A stretch of DNA of 64,000 nucleotides from Bartonella harrusi. GTDB taxonomy: Bacteria > Pseudomonadota > Alphaproteobacteria > Rhizobiales > Rhizobiaceae. Positions 40,806-49,197 of the stretch are shown here, one piece after another. The stretch is from positions 1,116,001 through 1,180,000 of the forward strand of contig NZ_CP101114.1 in assembly GCF_024297065.1 (NCBI RefSeq), read 5' to 3'. The first letter of the stretch is position 1. Every line of letters begins with the position of its first letter. A program made the translations under genes and the position numbers. The notes beneath the pieces were generated by a model that was not told where the DNA came from, made no database searches, and saw only the letters and a list, made by a program, of their open reading frames with translations.

Positions 40806-41753
40806 ATGTTCCTAAATTTAACGAAAACGACTTTTAGCTTTTTAAAGCAAAACCCAACAAAAAAATTTACAGCGAGAGAAATCGCTCAATGGATATTCGA
40901 AAATTATCCCGAGGAATGTCACAAAAAGCAAAAGCGCTCAACTGCGACAGTTGCTCCCCTTAACAGTGAGGCTGCTCTCATTCAGCAAATTGTTGCTGAA
41001 ATAGGCTCTATGCGCCCTCAATTGCAAAAACGTTATCCAGAAATTAAAACCACGGAAGGTCGACCACGGCAATATTATTTTACACAATTAACAGATAAAG
41101 ATGAAATTGACGAAGTAGAAGAAAATGTTGTGTGTTCGACTTCTAAGATAAATGATCTTTCTGTTAGAGAGCATGATCTGTATCCATTATTATCTCAATT
41201 TTTATGGACAGAGCTTGAAGTATATAGCAAGCGTATTGACGAAAAACGCTCTCGTAACAAACATGGCAATGGTGGCAATAAATGGCTTTATCCAGATGTT
41301 GTAGGGCTACAAGATTTAAGTAATGAATGGCACCATGAAATCAAAGATTGTGTTTTGCAGTATTTTGATAAAAAAACAAAACTTTGGTCTTTTGAAGTTA
41401 AAATTCTTATCAACCGTTCAAATCTGCGGCAAGCTTTTTTTCAAACAGTTAGCAATTCCTCATGGGCTAATTTTAGTTATTTAGTTGCGAGTGAAATTGA
41501 AGGTATTGATACTTTAAAAGAACTTCGGATACTTTCAAGTTTACATGGAATTGGATTTATAAGATTAGATAAGGAAAACACATCCGAGAGTCAAATTATC
41601 ATTCCTGCTAAGGAACGCAATGAAATTGATTGGAATACTGCCAATAGATTAATAGAAGAAAACAAAGACTTCTTTGATTATATTAAACTCATTCGTCAAT
41701 TCTATCAGACTGGCGAGATTCGCCCATCTGATTGGACTCAAATAACCCCATGA
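40806..41753 (+). CDS. HrgA-like protein: HARE-HTH domain plus predicted nuclease-like domain
   Basis: The 315-residue protein begins with a winged-helix HARE-HTH-type domain (residues about 8-95; TKKFTAREIAQWIFENYPE) and continues with an alpha/beta domain (about 120-270) that contains LYPLLSQFLW, a WLYPDVVGLQ segment and FEVKILINRSNLRQAF. The PD...ExK-like spacing of PDVVGL and FEVK suggests a restriction-endonuclease fold, as in HrgA/COG2958 proteins that accompany restriction systems. HARE-HTH domains are proposed to read DNA modifications. It lies 204 bases after res in the same orientation, so it probably belongs to the same module, perhaps with its own promoter. Catalytic activity is inferred, not shown. 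Confidence 0.72.
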   Translation: MFLNLTKTTFSFLKQNPTKKFTAREIAQWIFENYPEECHKKQKRSTATVAPLNSEAALIQQIVAEIGSMRPQLQKRYPEIKTTEGRPRQYYFTQLTDKDEIDEVEENVVCSTSKINDLSVREHDLYPLLSQFLWTELEVYSKRIDEKRSRNKHGNGGNKWLYPDVVGLQDLSNEWHHEIKDCVLQYFDKKTKLWSFEVKILINRSNLRQAFFQTVSNSSWANFSYLVASEIEGIDTLKELRILSSLHGIGFIRLDKENTSESQIIIPAKERNEIDWNTANRLIEENKDFFDYIKLIRQFYQTGEIRPSDWTQITP

Positions 41754-42117
41754 ATAGTTTTAAAATTGCTCCTCATTCTCAAATTTTTAGTTTATTGTTT
41801 TTAAATACTCGCTATCAATATAAAGTTGTTGATTGTATCTTGAAAAACTCTTTATTTATGTTTCTCTTAATTAAAAAAATATTATTTTCGTAAGTACTTA
41901 TGTCACAGACAAAAAATGACAAAATCAGTGATCAATGAAAGAATCCATCACTATTTACCGCACGGGTAAAGTTAGTAAATATAAAAAAACTCTCCTAAAA
42001 AAGTAAATATTTATAATCTCTTAATAAGAAATCACATGAAAAATTTTAGCAATAAACTATAAGGCTGATGAACTATAAAAAAGTTGTATATTTCTATAGT
42101 TCATTGCAATTTTTAGC
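41754..42117. other. Intergenic region between hrgA-like gene and sodC
   Basis: No gene is supported here. The AT-rich sequence contains one inverted repeat near the sodC end (listed separately). Short stretches such as 41900-41970 have slightly higher coding-like composition but no readable protein. Confidence 0.4.
42069..42103 (-). terminator. Possible terminator or stem-loop after sodC
   Basis: TGAACTATA (42069-42077) and TATAGTTCA (42095-42103) form a 9-bp perfect stem with a 17-base loop, 15 bases beyond the sodC stop. The stem is AT-rich and the T tract is poor, so termination efficiency is doubtful; processing or stabilisation of the sodC message is an alternative. Confidence 0.4.
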
Positions 42118-42645
42118 TTATTCTTCGATAACGCCACATGCCAAACGCACTCCACCTCCGCCAAGTGGTAATGGCTTATCAGAGTGATTATCTCCTCCTA
42201 AATGAATTATTAATGAACGTCCTTTAATTTCAGAGATTGTTTTAAGTCGTGGGGCGAGAACACCCATTGTTGATTGCCCTTTATCATCAACATACAGCGC
42301 AGGTAAATCGCCCAAATGACCATTGATATTATAAGGTCCAAGATGTTTGTTAGTATGCTGCGGATCATAATGTCCACCAGCAGCACCACCAATGATACCA
42401 TCTTTCGTATCACATGAAGGATTTACATGCACATGAAAACCGTGCAAACCTTCTGGCAAGGTGGATAAATTGGGTACAAAAATCAGACCATATATACTTT
42501 CTTCAATTTTAATTGTACCAATAGGCTTTCTTGTATTGATATTTTCTAACTCATAAACCTTTACTTGTATAGATTTTGCTAATGCCGTAGAATAATGAAA
42601 TAAAAATATTAACAAAGTTAAGAAGAGAAAGAAAATTTTATTCAT
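42118..42645 (-). CDS. sodC: Periplasmic Cu,Zn superoxide dismutase
   Basis: SodC converts superoxide to peroxide and oxygen in the periplasm, protecting against host or environmental oxidants. The 175-residue protein has a signal peptide (FLFLTLLIFLFHYSTALA, cleavage near residue 24). The copper ligands appear in GFHVHVNPSC, the zinc loop in GAAGGHYDPQHTNKHLG and the last copper histidine in LIIHLGGDNHSDKP. The two disulfide cysteines are in NPSCD and LACGV. It is a standalone gene on the minus strand. Confidence 0.95.
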   Translation of the reverse strand: MNKIFFLFLTLLIFLFHYSTALAKSIQVKVYELENINTRKPIGTIKIEESIYGLIFVPNLSTLPEGLHGFHVHVNPSCDTKDGIIGGAAGGHYDPQHTNKHLGPYNINGHLGDLPALYVDDKGQSTMGVLAPRLKTISEIKGRSLIIHLGGDNHSDKPLPLGGGGVRLACGVIEE

Positions 42646-42971
42646 AGAACACCTTTTTATAATTTTTTAAAGTAAATTTTGTTAATGAAATACAAAATAA
42701 ACAACTTAATGATAAAAATACTTTTATATTTTATGTAATTTTATACTTTATAGAACCTAGAGAAATCATACTTTTTCAAAAAACTCCTTTTATACATCTT
42801 TAAGTATATCTAAAAATAGTCTCATCGTTTTAAATGAATAATGTGTCTTTTATAGGTATTCTATCTATATTTTTAAAAAAAATTTAAAGCGGATTTCATA
42901 ATTTTATAAAATATTTCTGTTGTTAAGAACGGTTAACTTACAAAAATTCCTAATTTATTATAAAGTTTAAT
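42646..42971. other. AT-rich intergenic region upstream of sodC
   Basis: These 326 bases are about three quarters A and T. They should hold the sodC promoter and the end of the upstream small-gene pair, but I see no distinct promoter, operator or terminator and no gene. Confidence 0.4.
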
Positions 42972-43283
42972 CTATTGTAAGGTGTATTTGGTTCCTAAAA
43001 AAGTACAAAATGTACCAACAAAAATCCCCATTATTGATCCTATGATTACCCCAATTATCGTTCCGATGAAAAATGCTATACTTATACCCATTGCGATGAT
43101 TGGGCCAAATCCTGGCAGAGAAATATACCCATAAGTTGCGAGAATTGATGCAATTGCTCCTGATACACTACCATTTAAGCCTCCTATAAAAGCAGGTTCT
43201 TTAATAGAATCATAAACTTTTTTTAAAAAAGTTCTCTCATAGCTAATAGGATTACCATTGCTATAAGTATTAAAATTCATCAT
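42972..43283 (-). CDS. Small glycine-rich membrane protein, unknown function
   Basis: A product of about 103 residues from the minus-strand ATG at 43283. After a polar N-terminus (about 30 residues) come two or three hydrophobic glycine-rich segments: GLNGSVSGAIASILATYG and the region around GFGPIIAMGIS followed by IGTIIGVIIGSIMGIFVG, with glycine-zipper spacing. GFGPIIAMG resembles the membrane part of DUF1269-type stress proteins, but the similarity is weak. The frame extends to 43328; the shorter start is used because GAAAG lies at a suitable distance. It overlaps the end of the upstream exported-protein gene by 14 bases, so the two are translated together. Bacteriocin-like or stress membrane protein are guesses. 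Confidence 0.55.
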   Translation of the reverse strand: MMNFNTYSNGNPISYERTFLKKVYDSIKEPAFIGGLNGSVSGAIASILATYGYISLPGFGPIIAMGISIAFFIGTIIGVIIGSIMGIFVGTFCTFLGTKYTLQ

Positions 43284-43623
43284 ATTGTTTTCTTTCATTT
43301 TGAATAGCAACTGTTCCAGAGTAATCAACTGATACGAGAAAATGGTGGTTTTTAAATTCTACTAAAGCGCGCCAAATACCTTTATCATCTAAACGCAATC
43401 GTTTAATATCCATGAAACCATTTTGCATGAGACAGTTTTTAATTTGTGAAGCCGTAAATGAATTTTGGCCTTGTTTCATAATATCTTTAGTAAAATTATA
43501 AGAAAAAGCTTGACAATAAGGAGTATAAAAAATCTTATTTACCGAAACTGCAACTATAGATGAGAGGCAGAACATTGCTATAAAAAAAATAGCTGAGTGC
43601 AAAAATTTACTTAATCTCATCAT
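43270..43623 (-). CDS. Small exported protein with PepSY-like C-terminus
   Basis: This 117-residue protein has a signal peptide or anchor (SAIFFIAMFCLSSIVAVSV, residues about 11-29). The C-terminal half (GFMDIKRLRLDDKGIWRALV and the following strand pattern ending VDYSGTVAIQ) resembles a PepSY-like fold in which a residue pattern of a helix plus strands ends with vD-sGtV. Two cysteines (in PYCQAF and KNCLMQ) could form a disulfide. The stop overlaps the next small membrane-protein gene. Starts at 43623 and 43620 are adjacent ATGs; GGTGAA is upstream. Family assignment is tentative. Confidence 0.55.
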   Translation of the reverse strand: MMRLSKFLHSAIFFIAMFCLSSIVAVSVNKIFYTPYCQAFSYNFTKDIMKQGQNSFTASQIKNCLMQNGFMDIKRLRLDDKGIWRALVEFKNHHFLVSVDYSGTVAIQNERKQYDEF

Positions 43624-44010
43624 TTCACCATCTGTTAAAATAATACTTTATTAACATCTGTATTGCGAACAGGTTCCCAAAGCTCTTTTATTTTCAATGG
43701 TATACTTAATGAAGCAATTTTTTAAAATTTATGTTGATTAATCGAAATCATTTTATAAGAAAAAATGACGCGCGTTTCTGTTCTTAACAACCTTTTCTAT
43801 TTTACAGGGTATATCTGCAAATAAATGATATCAAAAAGACTTATAATAACAGATTGCACGCATTATCATTTTTTATGCGCTTTATACATGAAAGAGCATT
43901 GCAAATTTAAATGTTGGATCATAATTTGAATGTCAAAAACACCTCCCAGTACAGGTATAAACGATCCTTTTTCGTCTTTAATTATTGTATGTTTGACTTT
44001 ATTAAAAAAT
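43624..44010. other. Intergenic region without recognised genes
   Basis: 387 bases between the ubiH-type gene end and the small gene pair. A minus-strand frame of 145 codons beginning inside ubiH and ending at 43866 has no family features and overlaps the real gene in another frame. The stretch should hold the promoter of the small gene pair; no clear motif was found. Confidence 0.35.
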
Positions 44011-45234
44011 TTAAATGGAAGAGTTTCTAAGATTTTTGGAAAATTTTTGCATAATTGCTTTAAATCCTTGACCAGGAGACATTCCTTCACGCATAAATAA
44101 ATTCCGTAACGGTGAACAATTACGTAATAATCCAAGCCCAACACTGCGTATAATATGAACAGGCAACAGACCAGAAAGTAAAGAAGAATTAAGCATATGA
44201 ACAGCTCCACTTCTGACCAATATATCAGCTTTGCGGCGCCTATTATAGTGTGTAACAATTGTTTCAGAATTAGATTCGGATATTTGGTTGGGTAAAATAT
44301 CAATCAAAGTTTGGACATCACGGATTCCTAAATTCAATCCCTGCGCCCCAATAGGAGGAAAAACATGGGCTGCTTCACCCACTAAAATTGTTCGATTAGC
44401 AGCGAAATGATGAGAGATAAGTCCTGAAAGTGGCCATGCTTGAATAGGAGTTTCTACTGTCAGTTTTCCAAGCATTGACTGCATCTGATTTTCTATTATT
44501 TTTTCAATTGCCTTTGACTCTATGTTTAACAATTTTTCAGCATGAGAAGAATGAACAACCCATATAAGACTGGATCTTTTTCCTGGTAATGGAACCTGTG
44601 TAAATGGACCATTTTCTGTATGAAATTCAGTTGATGTATTTTGATGAGAAAATTCATGAGAAAAATTGAGAACAAGTGCTTTTTGCGGATAATTCCACTG
44701 CTTAACACCGATATCCGCTGCTCTTCGTGCTGAAGAGTGGCGCCCATCAGCAGCCACAACAAGCGGCGTTTGAATATTCCTGCCATCTGCAAGAGTGATA
44801 TATACATGCTTTTTTTTATGATGAAAAAAATTTGCTAAAGAAGTAAACCTTGTAATATTGGGTGTTAGTGCAATTTTAGAGAGTAGCGTATTGTTTAACT
44901 CTATATTAGGGATATTATAACCGAAAGCTTCTTCACCAATTTCAGCAGAAGAAAAATTGACAGTAGGAGCACGCATAACTCTAGAAGTTAGATCTATAAT
45001 TCTCATGAACGATAAAGGTGCTGCATGATGTTTGAGAATATTCCAAATGTTGAGATCTTGAAGCATATATATTGCTGGCATCATAAGAGCCGTTGTTCGT
45101 AATTCATCTGCATGCGTAGGGGGGCCAATAAGAGAAACAGAATAGCCCTTATATCCAAGACTAAGCGCTGCTATCATTCCCACTGGTCCCGCACCAATGA
45201 TAGCAATGTCTTTATGCGTGTTTTTTAATGTCAC
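44011..45234 (-). CDS. ubiH: UbiH/UbiF/COQ6-family FAD-dependent hydroxylase (ubiquinone biosynthesis)
   Basis: This class A flavoprotein monooxygenase should hydroxylate the ring of a ubiquinone precursor. The 407-residue protein has the N-terminal FAD dinucleotide fold IAIIGAGPVGMIAALSLG near residues 10-27, the conserved VVAADGRHSSAR (DG motif) near 160 and the second FAD motif LVGEAAHVFPPIGAQGLNLG near 284. It belongs to the UbiH/F/I family; which ring position it modifies is not decidable. Alphaproteobacteria often have broad-specificity members. It stands alone on the minus strand, divergent from pcs. Confidence 0.85.
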   Translation of the reverse strand: MTLKNTHKDIAIIGAGPVGMIAALSLGYKGYSVSLIGPPTHADELRTTALMMPAIYMLQDLNIWNILKHHAAPLSFMRIIDLTSRVMRAPTVNFSSAEIGEEAFGYNIPNIELNNTLLSKIALTPNITRFTSLANFFHHKKKHVYITLADGRNIQTPLVVAADGRHSSARRAADIGVKQWNYPQKALVLNFSHEFSHQNTSTEFHTENGPFTQVPLPGKRSSLIWVVHSSHAEKLLNIESKAIEKIIENQMQSMLGKLTVETPIQAWPLSGLISHHFAANRTILVGEAAHVFPPIGAQGLNLGIRDVQTLIDILPNQISESNSETIVTHYNRRRKADILVRSGAVHMLNSSLLSGLLPVHIIRSVGLGLLRNCSPLRNLFMREGMSPGQGFKAIMQKFSKNLRNSSI

Positions 45235-45411
45235 TGTTTGTTGAACCTTTTTTCATTTAATAAATATTTTTGTGTTTCCAAATGAATAATCTCTTTTTAT
45301 TGTATGAAGCTTTTCTATTATATTATGTAATAATAAAGCGATATAAAAAAGTAACCTTTTTATGATTTTTTACTAAAAATCATATCATAAGTAAAAATAG
45401 CGTATTGGTAT

Positions 45412-46215
45412 ATGGATGAAACTTGTAGAAACGAGGGTAAGAAAACTTTGAAACGTAAGCTAACAAAAAAAATTAAAACGAATGCCGATCGATTGCGCCA
45501 TAAAAAAGTAACAATGCCACAAGCAAAAGCCTTTTCCGTTCATTTACTAACAGCTTCCGGTTCGTTTTTAGCGTTTCTTTCTCTTATATCAGCATCACAA
45601 AAAGAATGGACTGCTATGTTTTGTTGGCTTGGACTTGCACTTCTCGTTGATGGTATTGATGGGCCAATTGCACGCAAACTTGATGTTAAATATATATTAC
45701 CAACTTGGTCTGGTGAACTGTTAGATAATATTATTGATTATGTAACTTATGTTTTAATTCCAGCTTTTGCGCTTTATCAAAGTGGTTTAATAGGTTCAGG
45801 GCTGTCGTTTTTATTGAGTGCTATTATTGTCATTTCATCAGCTATCTATTATGCAGATACTGGGATGAAAACCAAAGAAAACTTCTTTAAAGGTTTTCCT
45901 GTCGTTTGGAATATGATGGTTTTTACCCTTTTTGTAGTAAAGCCAGGGGAGTGGGTTACTTTTATCATTATTGTTTTATCAGCCATTATTTCTTTTTTAC
46001 CGGTTTATTTCATTCATCCAATAAGAGTTATCCGTTTGCGATGTTTTAATTTTCCAATTTTTCTTTTATGGTGTTCCTTTGGCGTTGTTGCTTTTTTTTA
46101 CAAATTAGATGCTCCTTATTGGGTTAAGTTAGGAATTTCACTAACAGGCATTTATATGTATTGTATTGGTGCTATCATGCAGCTATTTCCTCAATTTGGT
46201 TTTAAAAAACAATAA
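45412..46215 (+). CDS. pcs: Phosphatidylcholine synthase
   Basis: Pcs condenses choline with CDP-diacylglycerol to make phosphatidylcholine, a lipid of many Rhizobiales and host-associated bacteria that use host choline. The 267-residue inner-membrane protein has about eight hydrophobic segments and the CDP-alcohol phosphatidyltransferase motif region DGIDGPIARKLDVK (residues about 84-97) with the following aspartates in ELLDNIIDYVTY. The N-terminal 40 residues are basic. ATG 45412 is used; a start nearer the first helix (ATG near 45512) is possible. It precedes the enoyl-CoA hydratase-like gene by 26 bases. Confidence 0.92.
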   Translation: MDETCRNEGKKTLKRKLTKKIKTNADRLRHKKVTMPQAKAFSVHLLTASGSFLAFLSLISASQKEWTAMFCWLGLALLVDGIDGPIARKLDVKYILPTWSGELLDNIIDYVTYVLIPAFALYQSGLIGSGLSFLLSAIIVISSAIYYADTGMKTKENFFKGFPVVWNMMVFTLFVVKPGEWVTFIIIVLSAIISFLPVYFIHPIRVIRLRCFNFPIFLLWCSFGVVAFFYKLDAPYWVKLGISLTGIYMYCIGAIMQLFPQFGFKKQ

Positions 46216-46241
46216 TATAAATATTATCAAAAGGAGATGAG

Positions 46242-47282
46242 ATGCAAATTGATTTTGGAGCAGGTGATGATATTCTTTTTACAAAAGAGGGGCATGCTGG
46301 CGTTATAAAGCTCACGCGTCCTTTAGCATTAAATGCTCTTAATCACCGGATGGTTTTTGCCTTTAAAAAAGCTCTCAATACATGGGAAACAGATGATGAT
46401 GTTTTATGCGTCTTGGTTGAAGGAGAGGGGCGTGCTTTTTGTGCTGGTGGAGATGTTGTCGAAATTTATCATATGGGGGAAAAAACTGCTTCTTATCAAT
46501 ATTTTAGTGATGAATATCGTTTAAATGCTTACATTCAGCGTTTTCCAAAACCCTATATTTCTTTTTTAAACGGTATTTGGATGGGAGGAGGGGTAGGTAT
46601 TTCCATATATGGTTCACACCGAATTGTTACAGAAAATACACTCTTTGCTATGCCAGAATGTGCTATTGGATTTTTTCCAGATGTTGGTGCAAGCTTTTTC
46701 TTACCCTCTCTTCCTGATCATTTTGGCATTTATCTTGCATTGACCGGTGCGTACATAAAATGGGGCGATTGCTTAAATTTAGGGTTAGCAACACATGCTG
46801 TTCCTGAAATTGAATTAGAATGCATTAGAAAAACGATTATTGAACAAGGAAATCCTAAACTCGCTCTAGAAAAACGGGCTATCACAAAAGACTACGAAAC
46901 AAGTTATGAAATACGCTGTATTATCAATGCTTATTTTAGTGCGGATACGTTAGAAGAATGTATTGAATTGCTTTATAAAAAAAGCAAAGAAGGTGTCTTA
47001 TTCGCCAAAAAATGTTATGATATTTTGCAGTCACGGTCTCCAACAAGTTTAAAAGTTACTTGGAAACAAATGAAACGAAATCTATCTTTGGAAGATTGTA
47101 TGAAAATTGAAAATCGTATTGCGCATCATATGATCCCTTCGCATGATTTTCGTGAAGGTGTGCGTGCCATGTTAATTGATAAAGACAAAACACCTCATTG
47201 GCAGCCAAACAAACTTTCATCTGTCTCAAATGAAATGATAGATGCTTACTTTCAACCTGTTGAAAAAGAATTATTATTGTGA
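46242..47282 (+). CDS. Enoyl-CoA hydratase/isomerase family protein, 3-hydroxyisobutyryl-CoA hydrolase type
   Basis: The 346-residue crotonase-fold protein has RPLALNALNHRMV near residue 26, the oxyanion GRAFCAGGDV near residue 66, NGIWMGGGVGIS near 108 and AMPECAIGFFPDVGAS near 138, the last matching 3-hydroxyisobutyryl-CoA hydrolases of valine degradation. The C-terminal domain (residues about 220-330) ending in DFREGVRAMLIDKD also fits that subgroup. AAGGAG lies nine bases upstream of ATG 46242. It follows pcs closely. Specificity within the crotonase family is inferred from motifs. Confidence 0.85.
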   Translation: MQIDFGAGDDILFTKEGHAGVIKLTRPLALNALNHRMVFAFKKALNTWETDDDVLCVLVEGEGRAFCAGGDVVEIYHMGEKTASYQYFSDEYRLNAYIQRFPKPYISFLNGIWMGGGVGISIYGSHRIVTENTLFAMPECAIGFFPDVGASFFLPSLPDHFGIYLALTGAYIKWGDCLNLGLATHAVPEIELECIRKTIIEQGNPKLALEKRAITKDYETSYEIRCIINAYFSADTLEECIELLYKKSKEGVLFAKKCYDILQSRSPTSLKVTWKQMKRNLSLEDCMKIENRIAHHMIPSHDFREGVRAMLIDKDKTPHWQPNKLSSVSNEMIDAYFQPVEKELLL

Positions 47283-47474
47283 AAAAAGATCTTCAAAAAC
47301 AGATTAATTTATAACGGTTATTTGCGATTTTTAGTGCTCATTTTCTTAGGTTTAAGTATTTTTTATTGGATACGTCTTGTTCTTGTTGGTGTACTTCTTG
47401 ATCTCATGCCATGGCAATTTGCATCAACCATGATGTATTCATTATGGGGAATTGTTTTATGGTGCACTTACTGA
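47279..47474 (+). CDS. Small membrane protein without a clear start, possibly frameshifted
   Basis: Immediately after the hydrolase stop (TGA 47280-47282) the same frame stays open for 63 codons to TGA 47472 and encodes hydrophobic segments: FLVLIFLGLSIFYWIRLVLV, LLDLMPWQFASTMMYSLWGI, then the end. The composition looks like a genuine small inner-membrane protein. There is no ATG in frame before the first membrane segment; TTG 47322 lacks a ribosome site. A GTG at 47279 overlapping the stop (GTGA) would open a different frame for 11 codons and could join this one by a one-base shift near 47310. It could therefore be a frameshifted gene, an unusual start or a readthrough extension. Function unknown. 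Confidence 0.4.
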
Positions 47475-47549
47475 CTGAGATATTAACGATTTTTATTTCC
47501 GTCATACCGTTTTTCACACGATGTTATTTCTAGTTAATAATAAGTTTTT

Positions 47550-47577
47550 GAGCCAGAATAACTGGCTCGATATTTTT
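47550..47577 (+). terminator. Rho-independent terminator after the pcs operon
   Basis: GAGCCAG (47550-47556), loop AATAA and CTGGCTC (47562-47568) form a 7-bp GC-containing stem, followed by GATATTTTT. It lies 75 bases downstream of the small membrane-protein frame and should end the pcs transcript. Confidence 0.75.
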
Positions 47578-47595
47578 AATTTTAAAAAAGTTTTC

Positions 47596-47805
47596 TCACA
47601 CAAAAGGCACCCACCATAAATCAAAATAACTCTTGGCTTTTATTGAAAATATCCACAATAATGATGAGAGTGTACCCCAAACTGCCATTGCAACCATATA
47701 ATTCATATCCTTTTTCTTAAAAGTTCCATAATATAAATTATGCGATAACATGATATAAAAAAGCCTAATCTCTAGAGCATCCCTTACTTTAGACGTATTA
47801 TTCAT
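47596..47805 (-). CDS. Small hypothetical membrane peptide
   Basis: A 69-codon minus-strand frame with one convincing hydrophobic segment, MVAMAVWGTLSSLLWIF, near its end and a terminal SYFDLWWVPFV. Internal ATG codons at 47706 and 47697 follow AAAAAGGAT, so the true product may be only 33-36 residues. The upstream half of the frame is polar and may not be translated. There is no homologue that I recognise. It could be a small membrane peptide or a remnant. Confidence 0.3.
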   Translation of the reverse strand: MNNTSKVRDALEIRLFYIMLSHNLYYGTFKKKDMNYMVAMAVWGTLSSLLWIFSIKAKSYFDLWWVPFV

Positions 47806-47965
47806 AATTATGTCGCATAATTCATTATTTAAACAAAATTATGGCAATAGTTTGGCAAAATATATTAATAGAAAATAATATATTAAAAAATTGGCTTTAA
47901 TTAGTATTACTTAAAACAAAAAAGTAAATATACTATAGTAATAAAAAATTATTTTGGTAGTTTAC

Positions 47966-48310
47966 AATGTTTCATAGTTTTATATATGCGAGATCACTTA
48001 AAACAGCATTACGGTTGTTTAAAGCTGTAATTTTGTTGCTTTTACTTGACTTTACATCTAGAAAAAAATCAGGAACAAACACAACACTTACTTCTGTTAA
48101 AGCTACGTTTTTGTTTCTTGCCTTAGACCGCTCTATATCGTGTCATTATTTGCCTTTTATTAGCAAAAAACTCTCGTTGAATATCAGGGCAGTTCATTGC
48201 TTCATCGTGTAATGTTGTGACTGAAATGTTTTTTCTACACGTCCCCCACATGCTGACAAAGAAATCGCTAAAATCATAATACATGTGGCCCGCTTTAAAT
48301 ACCTATGCAT
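47966..48310 (-). pseudogene. Remnant of a small lipoprotein gene
   Basis: On the minus strand ATG 48310, preceded by AAGG, opens a lipoprotein signal peptide with a good lipobox (LAISLSACGGRVEK; cysteine at residue 21), but the frame stops after 38 codons at 48194. Natural-looking protein continues in other frames: CPDIQREFFANKRQIMTRYR and then NVALTEVSVVFVPDFFLDV and ALNNRNAVLSDLAYIKL up to about 47966. Two frameshifts would give a lipoprotein of roughly 115 residues. The 38-residue product might still be made. A plus-strand frame at 47967-48212 overlaps this and looks like an antisense shadow. Family unknown. Confidence 0.4.
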
Positions 48311-48370
48311 AAAAACCTTACTTTTATATAAAAAATATAGTTTTGAAGATCATCTTAATTATTATTAATA

Positions 48371-49186
48371 CTAAGTTTGTGCTTCTGTTTCAAAAATAAG
48401 TCCTTGATATGCAGGCTTAACGTGTGATGGGGTATAATTTACAACTTCATTGTAATCAAGCGATCTATCCATATGTGTGAGTATTGCTTGTTTTGGTTTT
48501 AAATATTTTATCCATTGTAATGCTTGATCAACAGAAAGATGACTTGGATGAGATTCAAATTGTAGAGCTTCAATAATTAAGACATCCAAATTCATTAATT
48601 TTTGTAATGTTTTTTCAGAAAATTTACTGACATCTGTACAGTAAGCAACATTACCAATACGAAAACCTAAAGAATGAATTTTCCCATGATATTGTAGATG
48701 TGTACGAACAGTTATTGTTCCACCCTGCCCTTGAATTATGAACTGGCTATCTTCATTAATAAGATGTTCTTTTAAAATGGGTGAATAAGGTGAATTTTTT
48801 GGATTTTGAAAACAATATCCGAAAGCATTTTTTAAATGCCTTAATGTGTCAGTATCAGCATAGATATCTATTAAGCACTTTTGTGCAAGTGCATAACTAC
48901 GCAAATCGTCAATGCCATGAATATGATCAGCATGAAAATGCGTATAAAGTGCAGCATCAAGATGATTTACACAAGCCTCAATCATTTGTGATCTAAAATC
49001 CGGACCAGTATCAATAACGATGGTTGTTTTTTTTCCTGATTGATGAACACGTTCAACTAATAAAGAACTTCTGTACCTTTTATTTTTAGGGTTATTAGGA
49101 TCACAATCTCCCCAATCACCATTAGGGCGTGGTACACCAGGAGAAGAACCACAGCCTAAGATTGTAAATCGGTACTTATCAGACAT
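48371..49186 (-). CDS. MBL-fold metallohydrolase (PhnP/COG1235-like phosphodiesterase)
   Basis: The 271-residue protein is a metallo-beta-lactamase-fold hydrolase of the COG1235 type. GCGSSPGVPRP near residue 11, the metal motif HFHADHIHGIDDL near residue 82, CTDVSKF near 184 and LTHMDRSLDY near 238 are visible. PhnP members hydrolyse cyclic phosphodiesters. No phosphonate genes are near, so the substrate is uncertain. It follows tatD by 11 bases in the metG-tatD-MBL run, a conserved Rhizobiales arrangement. Confidence 0.85.
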   Translation of the reverse strand: MSDKYRFTILGCGSSPGVPRPNGDWGDCDPNNPKNKRYRSSLLVERVHQSGKKTTIVIDTGPDFRSQMIEACVNHLDAALYTHFHADHIHGIDDLRSYALAQKCLIDIYADTDTLRHLKNAFGYCFQNPKNSPYSPILKEHLINEDSQFIIQGQGGTITVRTHLQYHGKIHSLGFRIGNVAYCTDVSKFSEKTLQKLMNLDVLIIEALQFESHPSHLSVDQALQWIKYLKPKQAILTHMDRSLDYNEVVNYTPSHVKPAYQGLIFETEAQT

Positions 49187-49197
49187 ACCCCTTTACC

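Noticed and set aside
43866-44303. 145-codon minus-strand frame at the ubiH 3' end
   Set aside because: Lies mostly inside ubiH in a different frame; the cysteine/leucine-rich product has no domain.
47967-48212. Plus-strand 81-codon frame
   Set aside because: Antisense to the lipoprotein remnant, whose minus-strand translation is more natural.
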